Positions 39,737 through 48,386 of a stretch of 64,000 nucleotides of DNA are shown here, piece by piece. Position 1 is the stretch's first letter. Every line of letters begins with the position of its first letter. The position numbers were made by a program, and so were the translations under genes. Source of the DNA: Pseudomonas vancouverensis (lineage in GTDB: Bacteria; Pseudomonadota; Gammaproteobacteria; Pseudomonadales; Pseudomonadaceae); assembly GCF_004348895.1 (NCBI RefSeq), contig NZ_RRZK01000007.1, positions 186,001 to 250,000 of the forward strand, in the 5' to 3' direction. Below the pieces are notes generated by a model, which saw nothing but the letters and a program-made list of their open reading frames with translations, had not been told where the DNA came from and searched no databases.

Positions 39737-41797
39737 TCAAGCTTTGTCCACAGCCTGTGCCTTGGCAGCCGGCAAGGTGAAACCGGAGACCGAACGGCGC
39801 AACTGGCTGGCCATTTTCGTCAGGTTGCCAATGCTTTCGGCAGTGGCGGTCGAGCCTGACGATGTCTGCGAGGTGATCTGCTGGATCACGTTCATCGTCA
39901 GGGAGATCTGTCCCGCCGACGAGGTCTGTTGCTGAGCGGCATTGGAAATACTCTGGATCAACGCCGCCAGGGTCTTGGACACCCCTTCAATTTCTTCCAG
40001 GGCGACACCGGCATCCTGCGCCAGACGTGCGCCGCGCACCACTTCGGTCGTAGTCTGCTCCATGGAGATGACCGCTTCGTTAGTGTCGGTCTGGATCGCC
40101 CGCACCAGGGTCTCGATCTGCCGGGTTGCCGCCGACGAACGCTCGGCCAGGCGTTGCACTTCATCGGCGACCACGGCAAAACCGCGCCCGGCATCCCCGG
40201 CCATGGAGGCCTGGATCGCCGCGTTGAGGGCAAGAATGTTGGTTTGGTCGGCAATGTCATCGATCAGGCTGACAATGTCGCCAATTTCCTGGGACGACTC
40301 CCCCAGACGCTTGATGCGTTTGGCGGTGTCCTGGATCTGTTCACGAATGTTGTCCATGCCGTGGATGGTGTTGTGCACCACCTCGTTGCCCTTGTTGGCG
40401 ATTTCCACTGAACGCTCGGCCACCGCCGACGACTCCGCCGCGTTGGCCGACACCTGGTCAATGGATTCGGCCATGTCGTTGATCGCCGCCGAAGCTTCGC
40501 TGATCTGCTGGGCCTGATGCTCCGAAGCCTGGGCCAGGTGCATCGCGGTGGCCTGGGTTTCCTGCACGGCAGCGGCAACCTGGCCGGCGGTGAGGTTGAT
40601 GGTCGCCACCAGGTCGCGCAACTGGTCCACGGAGTAGTTGATCGAATCGGCGATGGTGCCGGTGAAGTCCTCGGTCACCGAAGCGGTCACGGTCAGGTCA
40701 CCGTCGGCGAGGTCTTCGATTTCGTCGAGCAAGCGCATGATCGCGTTCTGGTTGCGCTCGTTCTTCTCGGCGGTTTCCTGCAACTGACGGTTGGTTTCAC
40801 GCACCATGACCATGCCGATCAGGATGATCGAGGCCAATGCCAGCAGGCCGAGCACATAACCGCCGATGGTGTCGGTGGTGCGCCCACCGGCGAGGTTTTC
40901 GAAACCACTGGCCAGGTGCGAGGCTTCTTCAAGCAGGGTTTGCGACAGGCTGAAAATATTGCTCGCCGACTCGCGCACCTTGAACAGTTCAGGTGAGGTT
41001 TCGAGGATTTCATCCACCGAGCCAGACACGAACTCGAACAGCTCGGAGATCTCCGACAGCCGCGCCCGGGCGTCGCGATCCTCGACCTGGCTGACTTTCA
41101 GGGCCGCGTCGCCCTGGAGCATGCCGTTGAGCACCTTGCCGAATTGCGTCGCGTCACGCCCGAAGGCATCGGCGGCCTGCTGGGAGCTTTCGTCGCCGGC
41201 CAGCACGGTGTTGACCGCGCCGAGAATGCGCTCGGCCAACAGCGACTGACGTTGGGCCATGGCCACCTGAGCAGCCGGCGCACCACGCTGCAACAGGATC
41301 TCGACGACTCTTTCGTATTCGACCTGCAGCTGCGGCACGGTTTCAGCCAGAGTGGCGGCGACCTGATGCAGCGACAGCACGGTTTGTTCGCTGGAGAGAA
41401 TCGCGTCGGCGTTTTTCAGCAAGCGCTCCCAATCCTGCTGCACCGCGCGCATTTCCGGGCGCACGCTGGCCGGTGCCGGCGGCAGCCCGGTGGCCGGGTC
41501 GCCTTTCTTCAGATACCCCCAACGCAGGGCAAAGTCGTTGCGCGCATCGCTGAGCAGCTTGAACGCCGCCGCCTTGCCGGCAGCGGCTTCGGTCGCGTTC
41601 TTGGCAATGCGCTGGGACAGTACGCGCAATTCGCCGGCGTGGCCGATGTACTGTTTGTCGTAGGTAGCCTGGGTGTTGAGGTACGCGAAGTTGGCGAACA
41701 GCAGCATGATGAAGACGATCAGCGCGATAAACAGCACGATGATCTGCGACCGGCTGCGCGACCCTTCCATTGGCTTGCCTGCTTTTGCTTTTATCAT
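39737..41797 (-). CDS. pilJ: Twitching-motility chemoreceptor PilJ
   Basis: A 686-residue methyl-accepting receptor: transmembrane helix near residues 18-40 ([22 protein letters not shown]), a periplasmic PilJ-type helical region to about 300, a second membrane helix ([19 protein letters not shown]), a HAMP-like linker and a long cytoplasmic coiled coil. The signalling tip is near [20 protein letters not shown]. It feeds ChpA through PilI. Only 37 bp separate its stop from the chpA start, so no pilK methyltransferase gene is present. ATG 41797 follows GAGGA. Confidence 0.95.
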   Translation of the reverse strand: MIKAKAGKPMEGSRSRSQIIVLFIALIVFIMLLFANFAYLNTQATYDKQYIGHAGELRVLSQRIAKNATEAAAGKAAAFKLLSDARNDFALRWGYLKKGDPATGLPPAPASVRPEMRAVQQDWERLLKNADAILSSEQTVLSLHQVAATLAETVPQLQVEYERVVEILLQRGAPAAQVAMAQRQSLLAERILGAVNTVLAGDESSQQAADAFGRDATQFGKVLNGMLQGDAALKVSQVEDRDARARLSEISELFEFVSGSVDEILETSPELFKVRESASNIFSLSQTLLEEASHLASGFENLAGGRTTDTIGGYVLGLLALASIILIGMVMVRETNRQLQETAEKNERNQNAIMRLLDEIEDLADGDLTVTASVTEDFTGTIADSINYSVDQLRDLVATINLTAGQVAAAVQETQATAMHLAQASEHQAQQISEASAAINDMAESIDQVSANAAESSAVAERSVEIANKGNEVVHNTIHGMDNIREQIQDTAKRIKRLGESSQEIGDIVSLIDDIADQTNILALNAAIQASMAGDAGRGFAVVADEVQRLAERSSAATRQIETLVRAIQTDTNEAVISMEQTTTEVVRGARLAQDAGVALEEIEGVSKTLAALIQSISNAAQQQTSSAGQISLTMNVIQQITSQTSSGSTATAESIGNLTKMASQLRRSVSGFTLPAAKAQAVDKA

Positions 41798-41860
41798 CGG
41801 TCCTCGCCTGTTAACCCAATTTCCGGTCCTGCCCGGCCCTTTCCTGCAGGGGGGGCGGGA

Positions 41861-42400
41861 TTACACCGCGACGTGCATGAAACTCTGCGACTGCGTCAAC
41901 GCGAATGGGCTGAACACCTGCCAGCTCTGCTCCCGCTGAAACCTGCCGCTGACGAACGACGCCATCGGCCCCTGCAACTCATCGGGTGCAACAGGCTCCA
42001 TGCTGTCGCGGGCAAAGTGCTGCAGGCCATAGACCTCATCGACCATCAACCCGGCGAACACCTCTTCATGCTCCACCACCAGCACCCGGCGCTGCCGGCG
42101 CGCCGCCGACAACTCGTGCCCGAAAAAGCCGCACAGGTCCATGATCGGCAGCAGGCGTCCACGCAGGTTGGCCACGCCCTTCACCCAGGGTTTGACCCCG
42201 GGCAACTGAGTAAAACGCGGCTCGTGCAACACCTCGCTGACTTCGCTCATCGGCGCCACGTACCAGTGTTCGCCCAGGCGAAAGCCTATGCCGCTCCAAC
42301 TGTCCCTCTGGCTCGGCTGGGACGGCAGGTCCGCGGCCAGCAAGCGGCAGCGCTGGTCGATCTGCAACAGCAGTTCGAAGGCCGTCAGCGACTGGCTCAT
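41861..42400 (-). CDS. pilI: CheW-like adaptor PilI
   Basis: A 179-residue CheW-domain protein linking PilJ to ChpA. RDSWSGIGFRLGEHWYVAPMSEVSEVL and GVANLRGRLLPIMDLCGFFG are the typical CheW strands. It starts ten bases after the pilH stop and is followed at 63 bp by pilJ. Confidence 0.93.
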   Translation of the reverse strand: MSQSLTAFELLLQIDQRCRLLAADLPSQPSQRDSWSGIGFRLGEHWYVAPMSEVSEVLHEPRFTQLPGVKPWVKGVANLRGRLLPIMDLCGFFGHELSAARRQRRVLVVEHEEVFAGLMVDEVYGLQHFARDSMEPVAPDELQGPMASFVSGRFQREQSWQVFSPFALTQSQSFMHVAV

Positions 42401-42410
42401 GGCTGCTCGA

Positions 42411-42776
42411 TCAACCGACCAGCACGTTGTTCAGGGTCTTGATCAGGGTTTCTTCATCGACCGGCTTGGTCAGGTAATCCCTGGCGCCCTGGCGCGTGCC
42501 CCAGACCTTGTCGGTTTCCTGATCCTTGGTGGTGATGATGATCACCGGGATGTGCCCGGTTTCCGGGTCTTTGGTCAACTGGCGGGTCGCCTGGAAACCG
42601 TTGAGGCCGGGCATGACGATGTCCATCAGGACCGCGTCGGGCTTTTCCTGGCGGGCCAGGGCCACACCGTCGGCGCCGTTTTCGGCTTTCAACACTTCAT
42701 GACCGTGCTTTTCCAGCATGCCGGTCAGTTTGTACATTTCAGTCGGCGAATCATCGACGATCAGAATACGTGCCAT
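42411..42776 (-). CDS. pilH: Response regulator PilH
   Basis: A 121-residue single receiver domain: acidic pair IVDDSPTE, phospho-acceptor aspartate in VLMDIVMPGLNG, and the conserved lysine in YLTKPVDEE. PilH is the CheY-like protein linked in P. aeruginosa to pilus retraction and phosphate drain. I chose ATG 42776, which has GGGGA upstream and gives the family N-terminus MARILIVDDS; ATG 42788 is possible. Confidence 0.95.
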   Translation of the reverse strand: MARILIVDDSPTEMYKLTGMLEKHGHEVLKAENGADGVALARQEKPDAVLMDIVMPGLNGFQATRQLTKDPETGHIPVIIITTKDQETDKVWGTRQGARDYLTKPVDEETLIKTLNNVLVG

Positions 42777-42833
42777 GGTTTTCCCCATTCTTGTCGACGC
42801 CAGGCCCGATGGCCGGGCGTCACTTTGCGTGTC

Positions 42834-43238
42834 CTACTGCGGCATAACGGCGGCGAACCCGGGCACATGGGCCTGGATCGCATCGAGCAACTCTTCCTTG
42901 CTGAAAGGCTTGGTCAAAAACTGATCGGACCCGACGATGCGCCCCTTGGCCTTGTCGAACAACCCGTCCCGGGACGACAGCATGATCACCGGCGTAGCCT
43001 TGAACGCGTTGTTGTTCTTGATTAAAGCGCAGGTCTGATAGCCATCCAGTCGCGGCATCATGATGTCTACGAAGATGATGCCGGGGTGGTTATCGGCAAT
43101 CTTGGCCAGGGCATCGAAACCGTCGATGGCCGTGATGACCTCGCACCCCACGCTCTTCAACAGCGTTTCGGCGGTGCGGCGAATCGTCTTCGAATCGTCG
43201 ATCACCATGACCTTCAAGGCGCTGGGGTGCTGTTCCAT
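42834..43238 (-). CDS. pilG: Response regulator PilG
   Basis: A 134-residue single receiver domain: VMVIDDSKTIRRTAE, phospho-acceptor aspartate in IFVDIMMPRLDGYQ, and the lysine in FLTKPFSKEE. PilG promotes pilus extension in P. aeruginosa. ATG 43238 gives the usual length; longer forms extend into the spacer. It heads the unit pilG-pilH-pilI-pilJ-chpA-chpC. Confidence 0.95.
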   Translation of the reverse strand: MEQHPSALKVMVIDDSKTIRRTAETLLKSVGCEVITAIDGFDALAKIADNHPGIIFVDIMMPRLDGYQTCALIKNNNAFKATPVIMLSSRDGLFDKAKGRIVGSDQFLTKPFSKEELLDAIQAHVPGFAAVMPQ

Positions 43239-43585
43239 AAATGCTCTACCGTCGCCTTTGCGAATCAAATTGTCCGTTTTGCGCTGACCGAGGGCTCGAA
43301 GCCCTTGATGTTCAAGGGCCAGCACGGCATGGCAGCCTTTTTAGCACAGTCCTCAAAACCAATCTATCGGCCAACCGGTGCGATGGTTTTTCCTTGACCG
43401 GGAACACACTCAGCGCCACTCTGACGCCACTTTTATTGCCTGACCTTCTGTAGGAGCGAGCACGCTCGCGATGGTCGTCAACGATGACGCGGGCTGTCTG
43501 GATGGTCGCGGCGTCCTGAAGTCCATCGCGAGCGTGCTCGCTCCTACAGGGATCAACACAGCCCCCAAATTTCGAGGAAACCCCC
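43239..43585. other. 347-bp spacer between divergent pilG and gshB
   Basis: It should hold the pilG operon promoter (about 43240-43400, rich in A/T near 43335-43375) and the gshB promoter; I could not fix -35/-10 pairs. The REPIN at 43448-43552 fills the gshB-proximal part. No gene is visible. Confidence 0.6.
43448..43552. repeat. REPIN upstream of gshB
   Basis: TGTAGGAGCGAGCACGCTCG (from 43448) faces the inverted copy ending in GCTCGCTCCTACA near 43552. The spacer, with CGTCAACGATGACGCG and CTGTCTGGAT, closely matches the ahcY-metF REPIN. Confidence 0.9.
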
Positions 43586-44539
43586 ATGAGCGTTCGCGTC
43601 GGGATTGTCATGGACCCCATCGCCAGCATTTCCTATAAAAAGGATAGCTCGCTGGCCATGCTGCTGGCTGCGCAGAAGCGCGGCTGGGAACTGTTCTATA
43701 TGGAACAGCACGACCTGTACCAGGGTGAAGGTCAGGCCCGGGCGCGGATGCGTCCGCTGAAAGTGTTCGCCAACCCGGAAAAATGGTTCGAACTGGAAGC
43801 TGAACAGGACAACCTGCTGAGCGATCTGGACGTGATCCTGATGCGCAAGGATCCGCCGTTCGACATGGAGTTCGTCTACTCCACCTACTTGCTGGAACAG
43901 GCCGAGCGCGCTGGCGTGCTGGTGGTCAACAAGCCGCAAAGCCTGCGCGACTGCAACGAGAAACTGTTCGCCACGCTGTTCCCGCAGTGCACGCCGCCGA
44001 CCGTGGTCAGCCGCCGCGCCGACGTGCTGCGCGAATTCGCCGCCAAACACGGCGACGTGATCCTCAAACCGCTGGACGGCATGGGCGGCACCTCGATCTT
44101 CCGCCACCGCGCGGGTGACCCGAACCTGTCGGTGATCCTGGAAACCCTGACTGCCCTCGGCACCCAGCAGATCATGGGCCAGGCGTACCTGCCGGCGATC
44201 AAGGACGGCGACAAACGCATCCTGATGATCGATGGCGAACCGGTGGATTACTGCCTGGCACGCATCCCGGCCCAGGGCGAAACCCGTGGCAACCTCGCCG
44301 CCGGCGGCCGTGGCGAAGCCCGCCCGTTGACCGACAAGGATCGTTGGATCGCCGCACAAGTCGGCCCGACCCTGCGTGAAAAAGGCCTGTTGTTCGTCGG
44401 TCTGGACGTGATCGGTGAGCACCTGACCGAGATCAACGTCACCAGCCCGACCTGCATTCGCGAAATCGATAACGCGTTCGGCACTGACATTGGCGGCCTG
44501 CTCATGGACGCCATTGATCAGAAGCTCAAAGCTCGTTGA
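43586..44539 (+). CDS. gshB: Glutathione synthetase
   Basis: GshB joins gamma-glutamylcysteine and glycine with ATP to form glutathione. The 317-residue ATP-grasp protein shows VGIVMDPIASISYKKDSS at the N-terminus, the nucleotide-binding DVILKPLDGMGGTSIFR, the metal site GLDVIGEHLTEINVTSPT and TCIREID. GAGGAAA precedes ATG 43586. A hairpin with T-run follows the stop. Confidence 0.97.
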   Translation: MSVRVGIVMDPIASISYKKDSSLAMLLAAQKRGWELFYMEQHDLYQGEGQARARMRPLKVFANPEKWFELEAEQDNLLSDLDVILMRKDPPFDMEFVYSTYLLEQAERAGVLVVNKPQSLRDCNEKLFATLFPQCTPPTVVSRRADVLREFAAKHGDVILKPLDGMGGTSIFRHRAGDPNLSVILETLTALGTQQIMGQAYLPAIKDGDKRILMIDGEPVDYCLARIPAQGETRGNLAAGGRGEARPLTDKDRWIAAQVGPTLREKGLLFVGLDVIGEHLTEINVTSPTCIREIDNAFGTDIGGLLMDAIDQKLKAR

Positions 44540-44559
44540 TATAGAACAGCCTAGGAAAT

Positions 44560-44610
44560 ACCAACATTGCGTTATCATGCGCGGCCTGTGAAAAACGCGA
44601 TGTTGGTTTT
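44560..44610 (+). terminator. Hairpin with T-run between gshB and tonB
   Basis: ACCAACATTGCGT (44560-44572) pairs with ACGCGATGTTGGT (44595-44607) with one mismatch, followed by TTT. It can terminate gshB. It ends only nine bases before the tonB ATG and its loop contains a -10-like TATCAT. Confidence 0.6.
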
Positions 44611-44616
44611 CTTGTC

Positions 44617-45516
44617 ATGACCCTCCCGTCCGATCTGCCAGCTGAACTCGCCCACCGCGGCGTGCGCCCGGCCGATCGTCTCGGTTTTACCCTGTTCCTG
44701 GCGGCACTGATCCACCTGGCGTTGCTGCTGGGCGTAGGATTTGCAGTGGTCGAACCCAAGCAAATCAGCAAGACCCTGGAAATCACCCTCGCCACTTTCA
44801 AAAGCGAGAAAAAGCCGGAAAAGGCTGACTTCCTCGCTCAGGAAAACCAGCAAGGCAGCGGCACCCTGGATAAAAAGGCGATTCCCAAGACCACCGAGGT
44901 CGCGCCATTCCAGGACAACAAGGTGCAGAAAGTCACACCGCCACCGGCCGCCAAGCCTGAAGTGCAGGAAGCGCCGCCCAAGGCTGCCGTGACCACCGTT
45001 GCGCCCAAGCCGAAAAAAGCCCCGGCCAAGACCGAAGAACCCAAGACCGAAGCCAAGCCCGCGGTTCAGGCGCCGACCTTCGACAGCGAACAGCTGTCCA
45101 GCGACATCGCCAGTCTGGAAGCCGAGCTGGCCAACGAACAACAGCTGTACGCCAAACGTCCGCGCATCCACCGCCTGAGCGCGGCCTCGACCATGCGCGA
45201 CAAAGGTGCCTGGTATAAGGATGAGTGGCGCAAGAAGGTCGAGCGTATCGGTAACCTCAACTACCCCGACGAAGCCAGGCGCAAGCAGATCTACGGCAAT
45301 CTGCGCCTGATGGTGTCGATCAACCGCGACGGCTCGCTGTATGAAGTGCTGGTGCTGGAGTCTTCCGGTCAGCCGTTGCTGGATCAGGCCGCGCAGCGCA
45401 TCGTCCGGCTGGCTGCGCCATTTGCACCGTTCACCGGGGATCTGTCGGATATCGACCGGCTGGAAATCATTCGTACCTGGAAGTTTGCCCGCGGCGACAG
45501 GCTCTCCAGCAACTGA
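44617..45516 (+). CDS. Energy transducer TonB (TonB3-like)
   Basis: A 299-residue TonB-family protein: one N-terminal membrane anchor (LFLAALIHLALLLGVGFAVV, with the His of TonB anchors), a Pro/Lys/Ala-rich periplasmic spacer (about residues 60-150), a helical stretch, and a C-terminal TonB fold (NLNYPDEARRKQIYGNLRLM, then LRLMVSINRDGSLYEVLVLE). It would pass proton-motive energy to outer-membrane receptors. The counterpart at this position in P. aeruginosa (TonB3) affects twitching and pilus assembly, which suits the neighbouring pil-chp genes. The ribosome site is weak. Confidence 0.9.
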   Translation: MTLPSDLPAELAHRGVRPADRLGFTLFLAALIHLALLLGVGFAVVEPKQISKTLEITLATFKSEKKPEKADFLAQENQQGSGTLDKKAIPKTTEVAPFQDNKVQKVTPPPAAKPEVQEAPPKAAVTTVAPKPKKAPAKTEEPKTEAKPAVQAPTFDSEQLSSDIASLEAELANEQQLYAKRPRIHRLSAASTMRDKGAWYKDEWRKKVERIGNLNYPDEARRKQIYGNLRLMVSINRDGSLYEVLVLESSGQPLLDQAAQRIVRLAAPFAPFTGDLSDIDRLEIIRTWKFARGDRLSSN

Positions 45517-45547
45517 TCGACACAAGTCCCCAGGATGGCGGAAAACC

Positions 45548-45640
45548 TGTGGCGAGGGAGCTTGCTCCCGCTGGGCTGCGAAGCAGCCCCAAAATATGCG
45601 AGCGCTGCGCACTCGAACGGGAGCAAGCTCCCTCGCCACA
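45548..45640. repeat. REPIN, class B, between tonB and yqgE
   Basis: TGTGGCGAGGGAGCTTGCTC (from 45548) faces the inverted copy ending CTCGCCACA at 45640; a further class A half (GGCTCGCTCCCACA) follows directly, so the two families abut. Confidence 0.9.
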
Positions 45641-45732
45641 ACAGGCTCGCTCCCACATTTAAGCGGTGTCGACTGCCAAATTGCGGCATCCCCAGCTTGT
45701 CAGTTCGCCCCTCGAACGCCACACTAGCGCAC

Positions 45733-46305
45733 ATGAAAAACGTCAGCCCCAGCTACCTCAAGCATCAATTCCTGATCGCCATGCCACACATGGCCGACCC
45801 GAACTTTGCGCACACCTTGACCTACATCGTCGAGCACACGGCCAATGGGGCCATGGGGCTGGTAGTCAACCGCCCGCAAGAGTTGAATCTGGCCGATATC
45901 CTCGAACAACTGCGCCCGGAAATCGAACCGCCAGCGCTCTGCCAGCACGTACCGATTTTCATCGGCGGCCCGGTGCAGACCGATCGCGGCTTCGTCCTGC
46001 ACCCGTCGGGGCAAAAATTTCAGGCGACCGTTGATCTGGAAGGCGACCTGTCGCTGTCGACCTCCCAGGACGTACTGTTCGCCATTGCCGACGGCCTCGG
46101 CCCGGCAAAAAGCCTGATCGCCCTCGGCTACGCCGGCTGGGAAGCCGGGCAACTGGAAGCCGAACTGGCAGACAACGCCTGGCTGACCTGCCCGTACGAC
46201 GCCGACATTCTGTTCAACACCAGCAGCGAGCTACGCCTTGAAGCGGCAGCCAAGCACCTGGGCGTCAACCTCAGTCTGCTCACCAGCCAGGCGGGGCACG
46301 CCTGA
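45733..46305 (+). CDS. yqgE: YqgE/AlgH family protein
   Basis: A 190-residue UPF0301 protein with LKHQFLIAMPHMADPNFAHT, GAMGLVVNRP, FIGGPVQTDRGFVLH and LIALGYAGWEAGQLEAEL. The P. aeruginosa relative AlgH was linked to alginate regulation, but the biochemical role is unknown. ATG 45733 gives the family N-terminus; longer forms run into the REPIN. It overlaps ruvX by one base (TGATG). Confidence 0.93.
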   Translation: MKNVSPSYLKHQFLIAMPHMADPNFAHTLTYIVEHTANGAMGLVVNRPQELNLADILEQLRPEIEPPALCQHVPIFIGGPVQTDRGFVLHPSGQKFQATVDLEGDLSLSTSQDVLFAIADGLGPAKSLIALGYAGWEAGQLEAELADNAWLTCPYDADILFNTSSELRLEAAAKHLGVNLSLLTSQAGHA

Positions 46306-46742
46306 TGGCCCTGCGCCTGATTCTCGGATTCGACTACGGCACCAAACAGATCGGCGTCGCTGTCGGCCAGGTGATCACCGGCCAGGCGCGCGAGCTGTGC
46401 ACCCTGAAAGCACAGAACGGCATTCCCGACTGGGACCAGGTCGAAGCCCTCATCAAGGAATGGAAGCCCGACGCAGTGGTGGTCGGGTTGCCGCTGAACA
46501 TGGACGGCACCCCCAGCGACATGTGCGCCCGCGCGGAAAAATTTGCCCGACGCCTGAACGGTCGCTTCAACCTGCCCTTTTATACCCACGACGAACGTCT
46601 GACCACCTTCGAGGCCAAAGGTGAACGCCTGGCCCGGGGCGGCCAGAAAGGCAGTTACCGCGACAACCCGGTCGATGCCATTGCCGCCGCCCTGCTGCTA
46701 CAAGGCTGGCTCGACGAAAACAGCGCCCTGTTCGAGTCCTGA
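46305..46742 (+). CDS. ruvX: Holliday junction resolvase-like / pre-16S rRNA nuclease (RuvX, YqgF)
   Basis: A 145-residue RNase H-fold protein: ILGFDYGTKQIGVAVGQ (first catalytic Asp), VVGLPLNMDG, YTHDERLTTFEA and DNPVDAIAAALLLQGWL (last Asp). YqgF matures the 5' end of 16S rRNA in E. coli; Holliday resolvase activity is also proposed. It is coupled to yqgE by the TGATG overlap, and pyrR follows 107 bp later. Confidence 0.94.
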   Translation: MALRLILGFDYGTKQIGVAVGQVITGQARELCTLKAQNGIPDWDQVEALIKEWKPDAVVVGLPLNMDGTPSDMCARAEKFARRLNGRFNLPFYTHDERLTTFEAKGERLARGGQKGSYRDNPVDAIAAALLLQGWLDENSALFES

Positions 46743-46804
46743 CTGCCCCTGATCCTGACAGCACCTGATCCTGAAGAGCCGCCAAGCGTCTCTCTTAGCT
46801 ACAA

Positions 46805-46832
46805 CCCGAGCTGCCCTGCAACCCGGCTCGGG
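46805..46832 (+). other. Hairpin just upstream of the pyrR ribosome site
   Basis: CCCGAGC (46805-46811) pairs with GCTCGGG (46826-46832), eight bases before AAGGAG. It may be a leader hairpin for pyrimidine-dependent control or a weak stop for ruvX; no T-run follows. Confidence 0.4.
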
Positions 46833-46849
46833 CCCAAGAAGGAGCAACC

Positions 46850-47353
46850 ATGAGCCTGCCCAATCCTGCCGAACTGATCAGCCAGATGGCCACGCGCCTG
46901 AAGGCCCATCTGCAACACCGTGGTATCACCGACCCACGTTACATCGGCATCCGTACCGGCGGCGTCTGGGTCGCCCAGGCCCTGCTCAAGGAACTGGGCA
47001 GCGAAGAGCCTCTCGGCACCCTGGACGTGTCCTTCTACCGCGATGATTTCAGCCAGAACGGCCTGCACCCGCAAGTGCGCCCCTCGGCGCTGCCATTCGA
47101 GATCGAAGGCCAGCACCTGGTGCTGATCGACGACGTGCTGATGAGTGGCCGCACCATCCGTGCCGCCATGAACGAACTGTTCGACTACGGCCGCCCGGCC
47201 AGCGTGACACTGGTGTGCATGCTGGACCTGGACGCCGGCGAACTGCCGATCCGCCCCAACGTGGTCGGCGCCACCCTGTCGCTGGCGGCTCACGAACGCG
47301 TGAAGCTGTCCGGCCCCGAGCTCGAGCTCGAACTGCAAGACCTCGCCCTTTAA
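46850..47353 (+). CDS. pyrR: Pyrimidine operon regulator / uracil phosphoribosyltransferase
   Basis: The 167-residue type I phosphoribosyltransferase shows [13 protein letters not shown] and the PRPP-binding loop [17 protein letters not shown]. In Bacillus PyrR attenuates pyr mRNA by RNA binding; in Pseudomonas it precedes pyrB and is thought to act on this operon. AAGGAG stands nine bases before ATG 46850. pyrB follows 28 bp after the stop. Confidence 0.95.
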   Translation: MSLPNPAELISQMATRLKAHLQHRGITDPRYIGIRTGGVWVAQALLKELGSEEPLGTLDVSFYRDDFSQNGLHPQVRPSALPFEIEGQHLVLIDDVLMSGRTIRAAMNELFDYGRPASVTLVCMLDLDAGELPIRPNVVGATLSLAAHERVKLSGPELELELQDLAL

Positions 47354-47381
47354 TTTCGCCCTATTGAGAGTCCCCCTTGCG

Positions 47382-48386
47382 ATGACGCCTCCAGACACCA
47401 AGCGCCCGCTGCAGCTCAATGATCAGGGTCAGCTGCGCCACTTCCTCTCGCTCGACGGCCTGCGCCGCGAGTTGCTGACGGAAATCCTCGACACCGCCGA
47501 CTCCTTCCTTGAAGTCGGCGCCCGGGCAGTGAAGAAGGTCCCGTTGCTGCGCGGCAAGACCGTGTGCAACGTGTTCTTCGAGAACTCGACCCGCACCCGC
47601 ACCACCTTCGAACTGGCCGCCCAGCGGCTGTCGGCGGACGTGATCACCCTCAACGTGTCGACCTCCTCGGCAAGCAAGGGCGAAACCCTGCTCGACACCC
47701 TGCGCAATCTGGAAGCGATGGCCGCCGACATGTTCGTCGTGCGCCACGGCGACTCCGGTGCGGCGCACTTCATCGCCGAACACGTGTGCCCGCAAGTGGC
47801 GATCATCAACGGTGGTGACGGCCGTCACGCGCACCCGACCCAGGGCATGCTCGACATGCTGACCATTCGCCGGCACAAGGGCGGCTTCGAAAACCTCTCG
47901 GTGGCCATCGTCGGCGACATCCTGCATTCGCGGGTCGCACGCTCGAACATGCTCGCGCTGAAAACCCTCGGCTGCCCGGACATCCGCGTGATCGCGCCGA
48001 AAACCCTGCTGCCGATCGGCATCGAGCAGTACGGCGTGAAGGTTTACACCGACATGGCCGAAGGCCTGAAGGACGTCGACGTGGTGATCATGCTGCGCCT
48101 GCAACGTGAGCGCATGACCGGCGGCCTGTTGCCGAGCGAAGGTGAGTTCTACCGCCTGTTCGGCCTGACCACCGCGCGCCTGGCCGGGGCCAAGCCGGAC
48201 TGCATCGTCATGCACCCGGGGCCGATCAACCGTGGCGTGGAGATCGAATCGGCGGTGGCCGATGGCCCGCACTCGGTCATTCTCAATCAGGTGACCTACG
48301 GGATCGCCATTCGTATGGCCGTGCTGTCCATGGCCATGAGCGGGCAGACCGCGCAGCGTCAATTCGAGCAGGAGAACGTGCAGTGA
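47382..48386 (+). CDS. pyrB: Aspartate carbamoyltransferase catalytic subunit
   Basis: PyrB condenses aspartate with carbamoyl phosphate, the committed step of pyrimidine synthesis. The 334-residue protein has the carbamoyl-phosphate motif [16 protein letters not shown], the mobile loop [13 protein letters not shown] and [14 protein letters not shown]. Pseudomonas ATCase is a dodecamer with inactive dihydroorotase subunits, encoded by the next gene, which overlaps it by 4 bp. The N-terminal extension ([14 protein letters not shown]) before the catalytic domain is typical of this class B enzyme. Confidence 0.97.
   Translation: MTPPDTKRPLQLNDQGQLRHFLSLDGLRRELLTEILDTADSFLEVGARAVKKVPLLRGKTVCNVFFENSTRTRTTFELAAQRLSADVITLNVSTSSASKGETLLDTLRNLEAMAADMFVVRHGDSGAAHFIAEHVCPQVAIINGGDGRHAHPTQGMLDMLTIRRHKGGFENLSVAIVGDILHSRVARSNMLALKTLGCPDIRVIAPKTLLPIGIEQYGVKVYTDMAEGLKDVDVVIMLRLQRERMTGGLLPSEGEFYRLFGLTTARLAGAKPDCIVMHPGPINRGVEIESAVADGPHSVILNQVTYGIAIRMAVLSMAMSGQTAQRQFEQENVQ

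Noticed and set aside
36892..39780. Very long open frame on the plus strand opposite chpA (962 codons)
   Set aside because: It is the antisense shadow of chpA in GC-rich DNA. Its translation is rich in Q, H and R with no known domain and no ribosome site, while the minus strand encodes a fully recognisable kinase.
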